Assembly: GCA_944385035.1 (NCBI GenBank)
Contig: CALWVV010000018.1
Location: 1-40,524 of the forward strand
Source: an uncultured Oscillospiraceae bacterium
GTDB taxonomy: Bacteria; Bacillota; Clostridia; Oscillospirales; Oscillospiraceae
DNA length: 40,524 nt
Reading direction: 5' to 3'
The notes under the pieces are model-generated. The model worked only from the letters and a program-made list of their open reading frames with translations. It was not told the origin of the DNA and searched no databases. Below are positions 33,281-40,524 of this stretch, piece by piece. A program made the translations under genes and the position numbers. How positions within the stretch are numbered: the stretch's first letter is position 1; each line of letters opens with the position of its first letter.

Positions 33281-33309
33281 TTGCAATTTTGGGACAAAAT
33301 TGCTATAAT
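33281..33309 (+). promoter_or_regulatory. SigA-type promoter of carD
   Basis: TTGCAA (33281-33286), 17 bases, perfect TATAAT (33304-33309). It rules out any carD start codon upstream of about 33316. Confidence 0.85.
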
Positions 33310-33364
33310 ACATCACAGTAGCGTAGAAAATGTGATTTGTTTGGCTGAGAAAGTGAGGTTCCGA

Positions 33365-33841
33365 GTGTTTCAGGTGGGGGATAAGGTAGTCCACCCCATG
33401 CATGGGGCGGGTGTGGTGGAGAGCATCGTGCAAAAGAAAGTGGACGGGGTCATGCGGGATTACTATATCCTGAAGCTGCCCAACCGCTCTATGGTAGTGA
33501 TGATCCCCACAGACAGCAGCGAGGAAATTGGTGTGCGGCCCATTGTAGATGGGGCACAGGCGGACCGGGTTTTGGCCGCAATTCCGAATATCCAGGTTGA
33601 GATGACTGCCAACTGGAACCACCGTTACCGAGAAAATATGGAGCGTATGAAGAGCGGCGACCTCTTTGAGGTAGCTTGGGTGATCAAAGGCCTGACGGCC
33701 CGAGATCATGCCAGAGGTCTGTCCACCGGCGAGCGGAAGATGCTCCATTCCGCCAAGCAAATCCTGATTTCAGAAATCGTCCTTGCCAAGAGTGTCAGCT
33801 ACGAATCGGCGGAAGAAGCGCTGAATACCGCCTTGGCATAA
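33365..33841 (+). CDS. CarD-family transcriptional regulator
   Basis: RNA-polymerase-binding regulator; CarD proteins stabilise the open promoter complex and often affect rRNA and stress genes. GTG 33365 gives 158 residues beginning MFQVGDKVVHPMHGAGVVE, the usual start of the family's Tudor-like RNAP-interaction domain. The C-terminal helical DNA-binding part contains the WNHRYRENMERMKSGDLFE and LSTGERKMLHSAK segments. GTGAGG lies about six bases before the GTG. It has its own consensus promoter, a 55-base leader and a terminator, so it is transcribed alone or partly read through into ispD, the usual downstream neighbour in Clostridia. Confidence 0.92.
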   Translation: MFQVGDKVVHPMHGAGVVESIVQKKVDGVMRDYYILKLPNRSMVVMIPTDSSEEIGVRPIVDGAQADRVLAAIPNIQVEMTANWNHRYRENMERMKSGDLFEVAWVIKGLTARDHARGLSTGERKMLHSAKQILISEIVLAKSVSYESAEEALNTALA

Positions 33842-33868
33842 TTTCCATAAAGCCCAATATGATAGAAC

Positions 33869-33893
33869 GAGGGGCCCTTCGGCCCCTTCTTTT
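33869..33893 (+). terminator. Terminator between carD and ispD
   Basis: GGGGCC (33871-33876) and GGCCCC (33881-33886) with loop CTTC, then TTCTTTT. The stem is short but all G-C. A TTGGCA (33833-33838) and TATGAT (33858-33863) pair with a 19-base spacer just upstream could start transcription inside the stem and so bypass it for ispD-ispF. Confidence 0.65.
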
Positions 33894-33912
33894 ATGGACA
33901 GGAGGTTTTTCC

Positions 33913-34647
33913 ATGGCCGGACTGTTTTCAAAATGGAAGAAAAAGCCCGTTTCCCCCCCATGTTCTGTGGTAGTGGTGGCTGCTGGGTCCGCCCGGCGGA
34001 TGGAGGGGATCGATAAGATACTGACTCCTTTAGGTGAATTGCCTGTGCTGGTACATACACTATACGCCTTTCAGGACTGCCCCGTGGTCCGTGAGGTAGT
34101 GGTGGTCACGCGGGAAGATCTGCTGGTAGAAGTAAGCCGCCTCTGCAAGGATTTTGCTTTGGATAAGGTGAGCAAGGTCATCGTAGGCGGTGCGGAGCGG
34201 ATCCACTCGGTGCAGGCGGGGCTGCGGGAAGTAGACCCGGAGGCAGAACTTATTGCCATCCACGACGGAGCCCGTCCTCTGGTCACACCACAGGTCGTTG
34301 AAGAAGCGGTAGCTGCCGCCGCCCAGTCCGGCGCAGCCGCTCCAGCGATCCCGGTCATTGATACCATCAAGCGTTGGGAGGATGGCCTGGGGGTGGAGAC
34401 GGTAGATCGCTCTGTTCTGCGGGCGGTTCAGACCCCACAGGTATTTGAAGCGGGGCTTATCCGGGCCGCCACCCAAAAGGCCTTAGAGGATGGAGAACTG
34501 CTCACCGACGACTGCGGAGCGGTAGAGCGGCTGGGCAAGAAGGTGACCCTGACAGAGGGCAGCAGAGAGAACATTAAGATTACGACTCCGCTGGACCTAG
34601 TGCTGGGGGAGGCGATTCTAACCGCCAGAACGGAGGGAAGGTTATGA
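33913..34647 (+). CDS. ispD: 2-C-methyl-D-erythritol 4-phosphate cytidylyltransferase
   Basis: Third step of the MEP isoprenoid pathway, joining CTP and MEP. The 244 residues include the CTP-binding loop [11 protein letters not shown] (about 20-30, with R29 in the catalytic Arg position and Ala27 where Gly is usual), [10 protein letters not shown] (about 116-125), and [10 protein letters not shown] with the later [12 protein letters not shown] basic stretch of ~12 residues precedes the domain. ATG 33913 has GGAGG at 33901-33905. The gene overlaps ispF (ATGA), giving two consecutive MEP enzymes; ispH lies just upstream. Confidence 0.95.
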   Translation: MAGLFSKWKKKPVSPPCSVVVVAAGSARRMEGIDKILTPLGELPVLVHTLYAFQDCPVVREVVVVTREDLLVEVSRLCKDFALDKVSKVIVGGAERIHSVQAGLREVDPEAELIAIHDGARPLVTPQVVEEAVAAAAQSGAAAPAIPVIDTIKRWEDGLGVETVDRSVLRAVQTPQVFEAGLIRAATQKALEDGELLTDDCGAVERLGKKVTLTEGSRENIKITTPLDLVLGEAILTARTEGRL

Positions 34648-35123
34648 TAAATGTTAGAGTGGGACACGGCTATGACGTCCACCGGCTTACCTCTGGCCGA
34701 AAGCTGATCTTGGGAGGACAAGAGATCCCCTTTGAGCTGGGGCTGCTGGGCCATTCGGACGCGGATGTGCTGACCCATGCCGTTATGGATGCCCTGCTGG
34801 GTGCGGCGGGGTTGGGGGACATTGGCCGTCACTTTCCGGATACCGACCCAGCCTACGAAGGGGCGGACAGCATAAAGCTGCTGGAACATCTAACCGCGCG
34901 ATTGAAGGAACAGGGCTGGCAGGTTGGTAACGTGGATGCCACCATTTTAGCCCAGAGGCCAAAACTGGCGCCCTACATCCCTGAAATGGGCCGCTGTCTG
35001 GCGGCAGCCATGGGAGTGGAGAGAGATCAGGTCAATGTAAAGGCCACCACTGAGGAGAAACTGGGCTTTACTGGGGCAGGGGAAGGAATGGCCGCCCACG
35101 CTGTGGCGTTAATTGTTCGATGA
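34644..35123 (+). CDS. ispF: 2-C-methyl-D-erythritol 2,4-cyclodiphosphate synthase
   Basis: Zinc-dependent enzyme forming the cyclic diphosphate of the MEP pathway. The 159 residues are a full-length subunit: metal ligands D11, H13 (GHGYDVHRL) and H45 ([18 protein letters not shown]), then the [13 protein letters not shown] loop and the C-terminal [22 protein letters not shown]. The ATG overlaps the ispD stop, with GGAGGGAAG upstream. A clear terminator follows at 35190. Confidence 0.96.
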   Translation: MINVRVGHGYDVHRLTSGRKLILGGQEIPFELGLLGHSDADVLTHAVMDALLGAAGLGDIGRHFPDTDPAYEGADSIKLLEHLTARLKEQGWQVGNVDATILAQRPKLAPYIPEMGRCLAAAMGVERDQVNVKATTEEKLGFTGAGEGMAAHAVALIVR

Positions 35124-35189
35124 CAAAATGGCAGGGGATAGCTTGCCCGTATACCGGTCAGGCAAAACAAAATAGCGATTTATCAAAAG

Positions 35190-35220
35190 CCTGTGCAGTA
35201 AAAAACTGCACGGGTTTTTT
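35190..35220 (+). terminator. Terminator after ispF
   Basis: CCTGTGCAGT (35190-35199) pairs with ACTGCACGGG (35205-35214), loop of five A, then TTTTTT. Confidence 0.88.
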
Positions 35221-35368
35221 AATGGGTGATTTCAAGCACCGAAATGCTTGCCTCACAAACGCATACGGCGGGGGGCGGTTGGGCTCCTCCGGCCTGGATC
35301 GTGTTTTAGATCCGAGGAGTTTTGAGGCTCGTGATGTCAGTTAAGCGCTGTTTATTGGGAATTTTGCC
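35221..35368 (+). other. Non-coding gap before the sensor kinase, with a second hairpin
   Basis: No credible gene is seen. CTCCTC (35284-35289) plus GGATC (35296-35300) can pair with GATCC (35309-35313) plus GAGGAG (35314-35319), followed by TTTTG, a possible back-up terminator. The rest of the 352-base gap holds the ispF terminator, the kinase promoter and its leader. Confidence 0.35.
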
Positions 35369-35397
35369 TTGTTTGGGTTGGGGTTTAATGCTACAAT
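35369..35397 (+). promoter_or_regulatory. SigA-type promoter of the sensor kinase gene
   Basis: TTGTTT (35369-35374), 17 bases, TACAAT (35392-35397), the latter with a TG one base upstream (extended -10). The leader can fold: GCAGC (35410-35414) with GCTGC (35446-35450), enclosing CCTGA (35420-35424) with TCAGG (35433-35437). Confidence 0.6.
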
Positions 35398-35475
35398 CGG
35401 AACGAAACAGCAGCGCAGGCCTGACGGCTGACTCAGGACTAGGCGGCTGCAATAACAGGTGAAGGATTGGTCATT

Positions 35476-37074
35476 ATGCTGAAGCTGCGTACAAAAATTA
35501 CGTTGCTGGTTTGCTCCGTGATTGCAGCAATCTTGATTTTAAATCAATATCCTGTGTCCATGAGCTTGCGGCAGACGGTGATGGAGACAAGCGGTTCGGC
35601 CTTGCTGGATGTGGCGCGGCAGTGTTCTGTGGCGCTATCCCATTCCATGCAGATGGGGGATTATTCTGCACTTCCGGAGTTGGCAGCTCAGGCGCAGGAA
35701 TGTACCAATTGTACCGGAATTGCCATTTTGGACCGGTCAGGAGAAGTCTGTTATAACTCACCTGGTCATGAAATCGAGCCCTCTGTCCTGGAACAATATG
35801 GATCCAGCCTGCCCGGAGAGATGGAATATAAAATTCAAAACAACAAGGACGGGGTAACCACGATTTATGCCGTTGCACCCATTGAAGGGCTGCAGGGAGA
35901 AACCTTGGGACGTGTTGTGGCGAAATTGCAGCATGAGCAAATTCCATCGGGTTTGCAGAAGGCCCAGCGTGAGCTGAATACAATGACGCTTTTGGTCATG
36001 CTCATTGCATTGCTGTTTGTTTGGGACCTGACGGACAATATAAAGGGAACCATGTTCAATTTGGAACCGGTGGAAATTGCGCAGCTTCTGGTAGAACGCA
36101 ATGCTTTGATCGATGCGGTACGAGACGGCATTTTGTCGGTGGACGCCCAGGGAAAGATTATCCACGTCAACCGTACAGCCATGAAGCTATGCAGGCAGTC
36201 CCTGGAGCAATTCGATCCCAAGACGGATAGCTTTTCCCGGATATTTCCGAACAATTCGCTGGATCATCTGATTCACTGCGATCATCCCCTCTATGACCAC
36301 GAGTGCCTGATCGGCAGAGACTGGTACTATGTGAACTTTGTCCCCATTAAAGTAGAACAACCGAAACATGAGAGTCTGCTGATTACGTTCCGCCCCAAGC
36401 AGGAAGTAGTTCGCTTTGCGGAAGACATCACCGGCGTGAAAAGTTATATTGAGGCCCTGCGCGGACAGATGCACGAATTTAATAACAAACTTCAGGTAGT
36501 AGCGGGCCTTGTGCAGGGAAAGAATTATGAGCAGCTGGGGCAGTATGTGAATTCCCTGATTCATCTGAAAAACCGTGAAATGGTAGAGATCAATAAGAAA
36601 ATCAAAGATCCTATTTTAGCGGCCTTTCTGCTTAGTAAATTTGATCGGGCGGCAGAGCAAAAAGTAGATCTTATCTTAACGGATCATTCCGAAGTTCGAA
36701 GCAAACTATCACAGGAATTCCTTCAGGATCTGGTAGTAATTGTAGGAAATTTGTTGGAAAATGCCTTTGATGCGGTGCAGAACAGTGGGATGCGCACGGT
36801 TACCCTGGAGCTGATGGAGACAGGCGCAGAGCTGTCGGTATCCGTGTGGAATTCCGGCCCGCCGATTCCGCAAAATCTCATTGAAAAGCTGTTTGATTAC
36901 GGAGTTACCACCAAGGAAGAGGGACATGGAATCGGGCTTTATTTGGTGCGCCAAGCGTGTAACCGCTACAACGGCTATACTACGGTGGTCAGTGATCCCA
37001 AAGATGGGACGGAATTTACCACTCATATCCCGATCCCGGAGAAGACAGGAGGAGAACTATGTACCGAGTGTTGA
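35476..37074 (+). CDS. Sensor histidine kinase, CitA/DcuS type
   Basis: Membrane sensor of a two-component pair. The 532 residues run: membrane segment (about 7-24), an external PAS-like sensor (about 30-160) with ECTNCTGIAILDRSGEVCY near 75-93, a second membrane segment (about 168-186), a cytoplasmic PAS domain (about 205-320), and the kinase. The phosphorylated His is H333 in LRGQMHEFNNKLQVVAGLV, the DHp form of the citrate/dicarboxylate kinase class. The ATP domain has NLLENAFDAV and GHGIGLYLV. CitA/DcuS relatives bind small carboxylates; two CxxC-type cysteines in the sensor are unusual. ATG 35476 has AAGGA at 35462-35466. The stop overlaps the regulator gene. Confidence 0.92.
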   Translation: MLKLRTKITLLVCSVIAAILILNQYPVSMSLRQTVMETSGSALLDVARQCSVALSHSMQMGDYSALPELAAQAQECTNCTGIAILDRSGEVCYNSPGHEIEPSVLEQYGSSLPGEMEYKIQNNKDGVTTIYAVAPIEGLQGETLGRVVAKLQHEQIPSGLQKAQRELNTMTLLVMLIALLFVWDLTDNIKGTMFNLEPVEIAQLLVERNALIDAVRDGILSVDAQGKIIHVNRTAMKLCRQSLEQFDPKTDSFSRIFPNNSLDHLIHCDHPLYDHECLIGRDWYYVNFVPIKVEQPKHESLLITFRPKQEVVRFAEDITGVKSYIEALRGQMHEFNNKLQVVAGLVQGKNYEQLGQYVNSLIHLKNREMVEINKKIKDPILAAFLLSKFDRAAEQKVDLILTDHSEVRSKLSQEFLQDLVVIVGNLLENAFDAVQNSGMRTVTLELMETGAELSVSVWNSGPPIPQNLIEKLFDYGVTTKEEGHGIGLYLVRQACNRYNGYTTVVSDPKDGTEFTTHIPIPEKTGGELCTEC

Positions 37075-37769
37075 TCGTAGAGGATGATCCGCAGGTGGCC
37101 AGCATCCATTCCCTTTATCTAGCGCAAGCGGGTTTTGATGTGGTTGGCATTGCTGGGGATATGAAAACTGCGTTGGAATTGCTCAGCCAGTATCAGGTGC
37201 ACCTGATATTGCTGGACATCTATCTCCCTGGAGGGAGCGGACTACAGCTGCTTCGGAAAATCCGGACGGAGGAACAGCAGATTGAGGTTATCATGGTGTC
37301 TGCAGCCAAGGACGGAGCTCAAATTCGGGAGGCATTTCGGCTGGGGTGCCTGGATTACATCATGAAGCCTTTTACCTACGACCGTCTGCAAGATGGATTG
37401 GAAAAGTTTCAGATTCGTTATCAGATTCTGAACAAGGAGACGCTCAGTCAAAAGGAAGTGGATCTGTTGGCTGAGCGGCAACATGAGTCCCATGTCCCCC
37501 TGTGCTTGCCCAAGGGCATCGACAGGCAGACACTGAAACTGGTGTGTGCCGCGGTGCTGAATGTCAAGGCTCCTTTTGGAGTACATGAGGTGGGGGAGGA
37601 GATCCAACTGTCCAGAGTATCGGCAAAAAAGTACCTGGATTTCCTTTGTGACCAAAAGCTGCTTCAGCAGACCTATGTGTATGGCAATAAAGGGCGTCCG
37701 GCAAATCTCTATCAACTTGCGGCGGCATCGCAGCTGCAGGAGATGGTCGAGCGGCTGGACCACATGTAA
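37059..37769 (+). CDS. Response regulator, CitB/DcuR/DctR type
   Basis: A 236-residue partner of the preceding kinase. The receiver domain has acidic pocket E8-D9-D10, the phosphorylated D53 (LLDIYLPGG), S81 and K103 (YIMKPF). The C-terminal half carries a winged-helix or HTH region of the CitB/DcuR class: GVHEVGEEIQLSRVSAKKYLDFL and GRPANLYQL (about 165-220). ATG 37059 overlaps the kinase gene by 16 bases and has AGGAGG before it. Two permease genes follow on the same strand, the natural targets. The direct repeats at 37790-37818 are candidate binding sites. Confidence 0.92.
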   Translation: MYRVLIVEDDPQVASIHSLYLAQAGFDVVGIAGDMKTALELLSQYQVHLILLDIYLPGGSGLQLLRKIRTEEQQIEVIMVSAAKDGAQIREAFRLGCLDYIMKPFTYDRLQDGLEKFQIRYQILNKETLSQKEVDLLAERQHESHVPLCLPKGIDRQTLKLVCAAVLNVKAPFGVHEVGEEIQLSRVSAKKYLDFLCDQKLLQQTYVYGNKGRPANLYQLAAASQLQEMVERLDHM

Positions 37770-37789
37770 CGACAGGCTGCTTATTTTAA

Positions 37790-37818
37790 TTACATAATTC
37801 ACAGAAAACTTACAAAAT
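37790..37818 (+). promoter_or_regulatory. Direct repeats, candidate response-regulator site
   Basis: TTACATAAT (37790-37798) and TTACAAAAT (37810-37818) share the sequence TTACAnAAT, one substitution apart, at a 20-base spacing, about two helical turns. A third partial copy TTTACTGG starts at 37820. They lie directly upstream of the permease promoter, on the usual activator face. Confidence 0.45.
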
Positions 37819-37819
37819 A

Positions 37820-37847
37820 TTTACTGGCTTTCTTTTGATGATATACT
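37820..37847 (+). promoter_or_regulatory. Promoter of the first permease gene
   Basis: TATACT (37842-37847) with TTTACT (37820-37825) at 16 bases, a weak -35, consistent with activation by a regulator bound just upstream. Confidence 0.5.
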
Positions 37848-37881
37848 AAAGTTGGCTGTGGAGCATGGGTGGAGGAAGACG

Positions 37882-39192
37882 ATGTCACAGTTATATCGAC
37901 TGCTGGAAAAACAGTTTCATTTAACTGAAAATGCGACTACTGTGCGCACAGAGGTTATTGCTGGCGTGACCACCTTTGCCACAATGTCCTATGTCTTGGC
38001 CACGGTACCGAATATTCTCAGCAATGCTGGTCTGGCAAAGGATTCGATATTAAGCGCAATGATTCTGATGATCATGATTTGCAGTGTTGCAATGGCGCTT
38101 TATACCAACCGACCCTTTGCAATGGCCCCAGGTATGAGCTCGGTGGCGGTGATTGGACAGACCATAGGAGAGGCAGGAATCTCTGTGGAGGTGGCCTTTG
38201 GGCTGGTTTTTCTCAGCGGGGTCATTTTTGTGCTGATCTCCTTTATCGGACTGCGAGAACTGGTCGTCAAGGTGATCCCCACCAGTGTAAAAATTTCCAT
38301 CAGTGCCGGAATTGGCCTGTTCATTGCTCTGATCGGGCTGAAGTCCGGCGGCGTTATTGTAGCGAGTGCCTCAGACTCTTTAAATTTTGGAGATTTGACA
38401 TCTCCCAACGTATTTTTGTTTGTTGTTGGCTTTGTGGTGCTCCTCTTCCTGGAGGCAAGGAAGTTTCGCGGCAGCATGATTGTCTCGATCTTGGTGGTGA
38501 CGTTGCTGGCCATCCCTATGGGGATTGCCGTGGTGCCGGAAAAGATGGTGCAGCTTCCGGCTTCCCCCATGGAGACAGCGTTCCGGATCGACATTCTTGG
38601 CGCATTGAAGCCAGAATATATTCCGTGGCTGTTTACGTTCTTTGTCCCGGATTTTTTTGGAACGATGGGCATCATTCTGGGCATTGCCAACCGGGCCAAT
38701 TGGCTGGATGCGGATGGCAATATGCCGGAGATTGAAAAGTGCTTCAAGGTGGATTCTCTGTCCACAGTGGCAGGCAGCCTGGTTGCCATGCCGGTTATGA
38801 CCACCTATCTGGAATCGGTAAGCGGCGTAGAAGATGGAGGAAGAACCGGGCTGACAGGAGTGGTCACCTCGGTGATGTTTGGCCTTATGCTCCTTTTTAC
38901 TCCCTTTGCGCTGATGATCCCTATTGTGGCTACGGGACCGGTATTGTTTTATATTGGACTTCAGATGCTAAGTGCCATGAAAAACATTAATTACGATGAT
39001 GTAACGGAGTACATTCCGGCTTTTATTGCCGTTTCTATGACTATTTTTACAAATAATATTGCAAATGGCCTTTCTCTCTCTGTTCTTGCATATGTATTTC
39101 TAAAGGTGGCAGCCGGAAAAGGGAAAGAACTCCATGCGGCTATGTACGGCCTGTCTATCTTTCTGATCTATTATTTTTCCACCTTACTCTAA
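37882..39192 (+). CDS. NCS2-family permease, AzgA-like (divergent motifs)
   Basis: A 436-residue transporter with some 12 to 14 membrane segments. It matches the AzgA/PbuG purine-permease branch: VIAGVTTFATMSYVLATVPNIL (about 25-46), LYTNRPFAMAPGM (73-85), FFVPDFFGTMG (253-263) and ESVSGVEDGGRTGL (311-324). Two substrate-pocket positions of AzgA differ: the NA after APGMGL is replaced (APGM-SSVA, 82-89), and the second Asp of D-x2-D is Gly260 while D257 and E311 are kept. So purine transport is likely but not certain. ATG 37882 has GGAGG at 37871-37875; an earlier ATG at 37852 falls after the -10 box. Confidence 0.85.
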   Translation: MSQLYRLLEKQFHLTENATTVRTEVIAGVTTFATMSYVLATVPNILSNAGLAKDSILSAMILMIMICSVAMALYTNRPFAMAPGMSSVAVIGQTIGEAGISVEVAFGLVFLSGVIFVLISFIGLRELVVKVIPTSVKISISAGIGLFIALIGLKSGGVIVASASDSLNFGDLTSPNVFLFVVGFVVLLFLEARKFRGSMIVSILVVTLLAIPMGIAVVPEKMVQLPASPMETAFRIDILGALKPEYIPWLFTFFVPDFFGTMGIILGIANRANWLDADGNMPEIEKCFKVDSLSTVAGSLVAMPVMTTYLESVSGVEDGGRTGLTGVVTSVMFGLMLLFTPFALMIPIVATGPVLFYIGLQMLSAMKNINYDDVTEYIPAFIAVSMTIFTNNIANGLSLSVLAYVFLKVAAGKGKELHAAMYGLSIFLIYYFSTLL

Positions 39193-39356
39193 CTCGGCAG
39201 GAGTGAATCATCCAGGTCGCCTGCCGTGTAAGTTTCATTCGGATTTTTTGTATCGGATGGAGGAAACGATCCATTGCCGTTTCTGCTGTTCGAGCAATAA
39301 AAATCACCGGAAAAGCTTTCCGGGCAGCGACACTTGGATATTAAGGAGGAAGAGAA
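39193..39356 (+). other. Gap between the two permease genes with hairpins
   Basis: CGGCAGG (39195-39201) pairs with CCTGCCG (39220-39226), with a T-run only further on (39246-39250), and CCGGAAA (39307-39313) pairs with TTTCCGG (39317-39323). Weak TTGCCG/ATAAAA boxes (39274 and 39297) might be a promoter. I see no purine riboswitch consensus. Confidence 0.35.
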
Positions 39357-40524
39357 ATGAGCAGTTTGAGTACCACGTTAGAAAAACGGTTCCGGCTGAG
39401 GGAAAACGGAACCAATCTAAGAACGGAGCTGCTGGCTGGCGTTACCACGTTTGCCACGATGTCCTACGTTCTGGCTACGATCCCCAATATGCTGGAGCAG
39501 GCCGGACTTGTGCGAGGAGCCGTGCTGACAGCACTGATCTTTGCCATCGTAATCTGCAGCGTAGCAATGGCGCTTTATACCAACCGCCCCTTCTGCTTAG
39601 CCCCTGGTATGAGTTCGGTGGCGATTATCAGCTCCATTGATTCCATTGGCATGCCATTGGAGACGGCCTTCGGATTGATCTTTATTGAAGGTGTTATTTT
39701 TGTTATCATCTCGTTTGCGGGACTGCGCAACATCATCGCTACCGCGATTCCGGCAAGCATTAAGATCGCACTGAGCGGCGGCATTGGACTGTATATCGCC
39801 CTGATCGGTCTGAAATCCGGCGGCATCATTGTTTCCAGCCAGAGCAACACCCTGATCTTTGGCGATTTGAGCACCCCCAAGGCCCTGATGTTTGGCATCG
39901 GTTTCCTGCTGGTGCTGATTTTTGAGGCCCGGAAGATCAAGGGAAGCATGATCCTTTCCATTATTATTGTGACTCTGGTGGGGATTCCTCTTGGCGTTAC
40001 TACGCTGCCCACCAGTCTCTTGAATCCCCCTGCGGGTATCAGCGATGTGACCTTCCGCATTGATGTACTGAGTGCCCTTCGTCCGGAATATTTCCCCTGG
40101 CTTCTGACCTTCTTTGTGCCTGACTTTTTCGGAACCATGGGCATTATTCTGGGTGTAGCCAATCAGGCTGGCTGGCTGGACAAGAACGGCGATATGCCTG
40201 GGATTGAAAAATGCTTCAAAGTGGACTCTCTGTCCACCGTGGGCGGCAGCCTGTTCTGTATGCCCGTTATGACTACTTACCTGGAATCTGCCAGCGGCGT
40301 AGAGGACGGAGGCCGCACCGGTCTTACTTCTGTCACTACGAGCGTCCTGTTTGCACTGATGCTGCTGTTTACCCCCTTGGCGCTGATGGTGCCCGGTGTC
40401 GCTACCGGCCCCGTCCTTACCATCATCGGCTTCCAGATGCTCAGCTCTACCCTCGTACACGGTATCTTCAATGCGTATTTTCATCGTGCCACCTCACTGC
40501 TTCGGTTTTTCTTTTTCTTATTGA
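39357..40524 (+). CDS. Second NCS2-family permease, AzgA-like; 3' end missing or broken
   Basis: Close paralogue of the preceding permease: LLAGVTTFATMSYVLATIPNM, LYTNRPFCLAPGMSSVA, FFVPDFFGTMGIILG (D256, G259) and ESASGVEDGGRTGL all line up, with the same unusual substitutions. ATG 39357 is preceded by GGAGGAAG. The frame stays open to base 40524, so no stop is seen. Homology to the first permease stops sharply after FQMLSS (about 40448); the following ~25 residues do not match the expected 'AMKNINYDDVTEYIPAF' part in any frame. Either the gene is interrupted there or the contig end is chimeric. Confidence 0.82.
   Translation, partial: MSSLSTTLEKRFRLRENGTNLRTELLAGVTTFATMSYVLATIPNMLEQAGLVRGAVLTALIFAIVICSVAMALYTNRPFCLAPGMSSVAIISSIDSIGMPLETAFGLIFIEGVIFVIISFAGLRNIIATAIPASIKIALSGGIGLYIALIGLKSGGIIVSSQSNTLIFGDLSTPKALMFGIGFLLVLIFEARKIKGSMILSIIIVTLVGIPLGVTTLPTSLLNPPAGISDVTFRIDVLSALRPEYFPWLLTFFVPDFFGTMGIILGVANQAGWLDKNGDMPGIEKCFKVDSLSTVGGSLFCMPVMTTYLESASGVEDGGRTGLTSVTTSVLFALMLLFTPLALMVPGVATGPVLTIIGFQMLSSTLVHGIFNAYFHRATSLLRFFFFLL
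40449..40484 (-). other. Possible start of an unrelated gene on the opposite strand at the contig end
   Basis: Reading leftwards from the right edge: AGGTGG, then ATG (complement of 40482-40484) and MKIRIEDTVYEG, after which the sequence becomes that of the permease. The opening resembles small proteins of Firmicute mobile elements from memory only. Too short to call a gene. Confidence 0.25.

Noticed and set aside
33281-33364. Longer N-terminus for the CarD-family protein starting at 33281
   Set aside because: The extension would cover the TTGCAA and TATAAT promoter boxes; the family normally starts at the GTG 33365 segment MFQVGDKV.
35120-35344. A 74-codon frame starting with ATGA overlap at the end of ispF
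   Set aside because: It runs straight through the ispF terminator (35190-35220) and a second hairpin, and the product has no recognisable composition or motif.
39193-39356. Purine riboswitch before the second permease
   Set aside because: The hairpins do not show the paired loops or the conserved core of the purine aptamer.
39203-39640. Plus-strand frame overlapping the start of the second permease
   Set aside because: The other frame gives a clear permease; this one has no homology features.
1-40524. CRISPR arrays, rRNA or tRNA genes, insertion sequences
   Set aside because: No regularly spaced repeats, no RNA-gene consensus in the short gaps and no transposase were found.

Overview
The window looks like a chromosomal contig from a GC-rich, anaerobic, spore-forming Firmicute, most likely of the Oscillospiraceae (Flavonifractor/Pseudoflavonifractor/Lawsonibacter-like). 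This rests on Bacillus/Clostridium gene orders (rplS-rbgA-rnhB-yraN; tig-clpP-clpX-lon-engB; scpA-scpB-ytfJ-dac-rluB; cmk-plsC-ispH/rpsA; carD-ispD-ispF), strong AGGAGG ribosome sites, TTGACA/TATAAT promoters with 17-bp spacers, sporulation-type genes (ytfJ, dac) and the IspH-S1 fusion known from Clostridia. The genus is an inference; no rRNA is present.

Layout. 1-5391: a type III restriction-modification operon (mod, cut by the left edge; a small gene with a Cys cluster and a helix-turn-helix; res). 5451-6095: two small minus-strand genes (zinc ribbon; DUF6809-like). 6451-10471: DUF1858 redox protein, flavoprotein, trmK, nif3-like gene and a large membrane protein. 10621-12973: rplS, rbgA, rnhB, yraN. 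13100-15292: thrC and a metallophosphoesterase. 15412-22122: protein quality-control cluster tig, clpP, clpX, lon, engB, with a CIRCE (HrcA) operator in front of clpP. 22224-22931: a convergent lipoprotein gene. 23159-27567: scpA, scpB, DUF2953, ytfJ, D-Ala-D-Ala carboxypeptidase, rluB. 27733-33184: rpiR-type regulator, BaiN/HI0933-type flavoprotein, cmk, plsC and an ispH-rpsA fusion. 33365-35123: carD, ispD, ispF. 35476-40524: a CitA/DcuS-type sensor kinase and response regulator followed by two tandem AzgA-like (NCS2) permeases, the second running off the right edge.

Working together: most of the window is housekeeping (ribosome and tRNA maturation, proteostasis, chromosome segregation, isoprenoid and phospholipid synthesis). 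The accessory parts are the restriction-modification operon on the left and the two-component/permease cluster on the right, which reads as a candidate solute-sensing and uptake module, plausibly for purines or related compounds.

Most interesting: (1) an exact Shine-Dalgarno and in-frame ATG at the IspH/S1 junction of the fused gene; (2) CIRCE control of clpP; (3) permeases whose purine-binding motifs are altered, next to a CitA-like kinase and with direct repeats at the promoter; (4) a regulator-like gene inside a type III R-M operon whose mod is a base-composition mosaic; (5) abrupt loss of permease homology in the last ~75 bases, where the opposite strand reads like the start of another gene.
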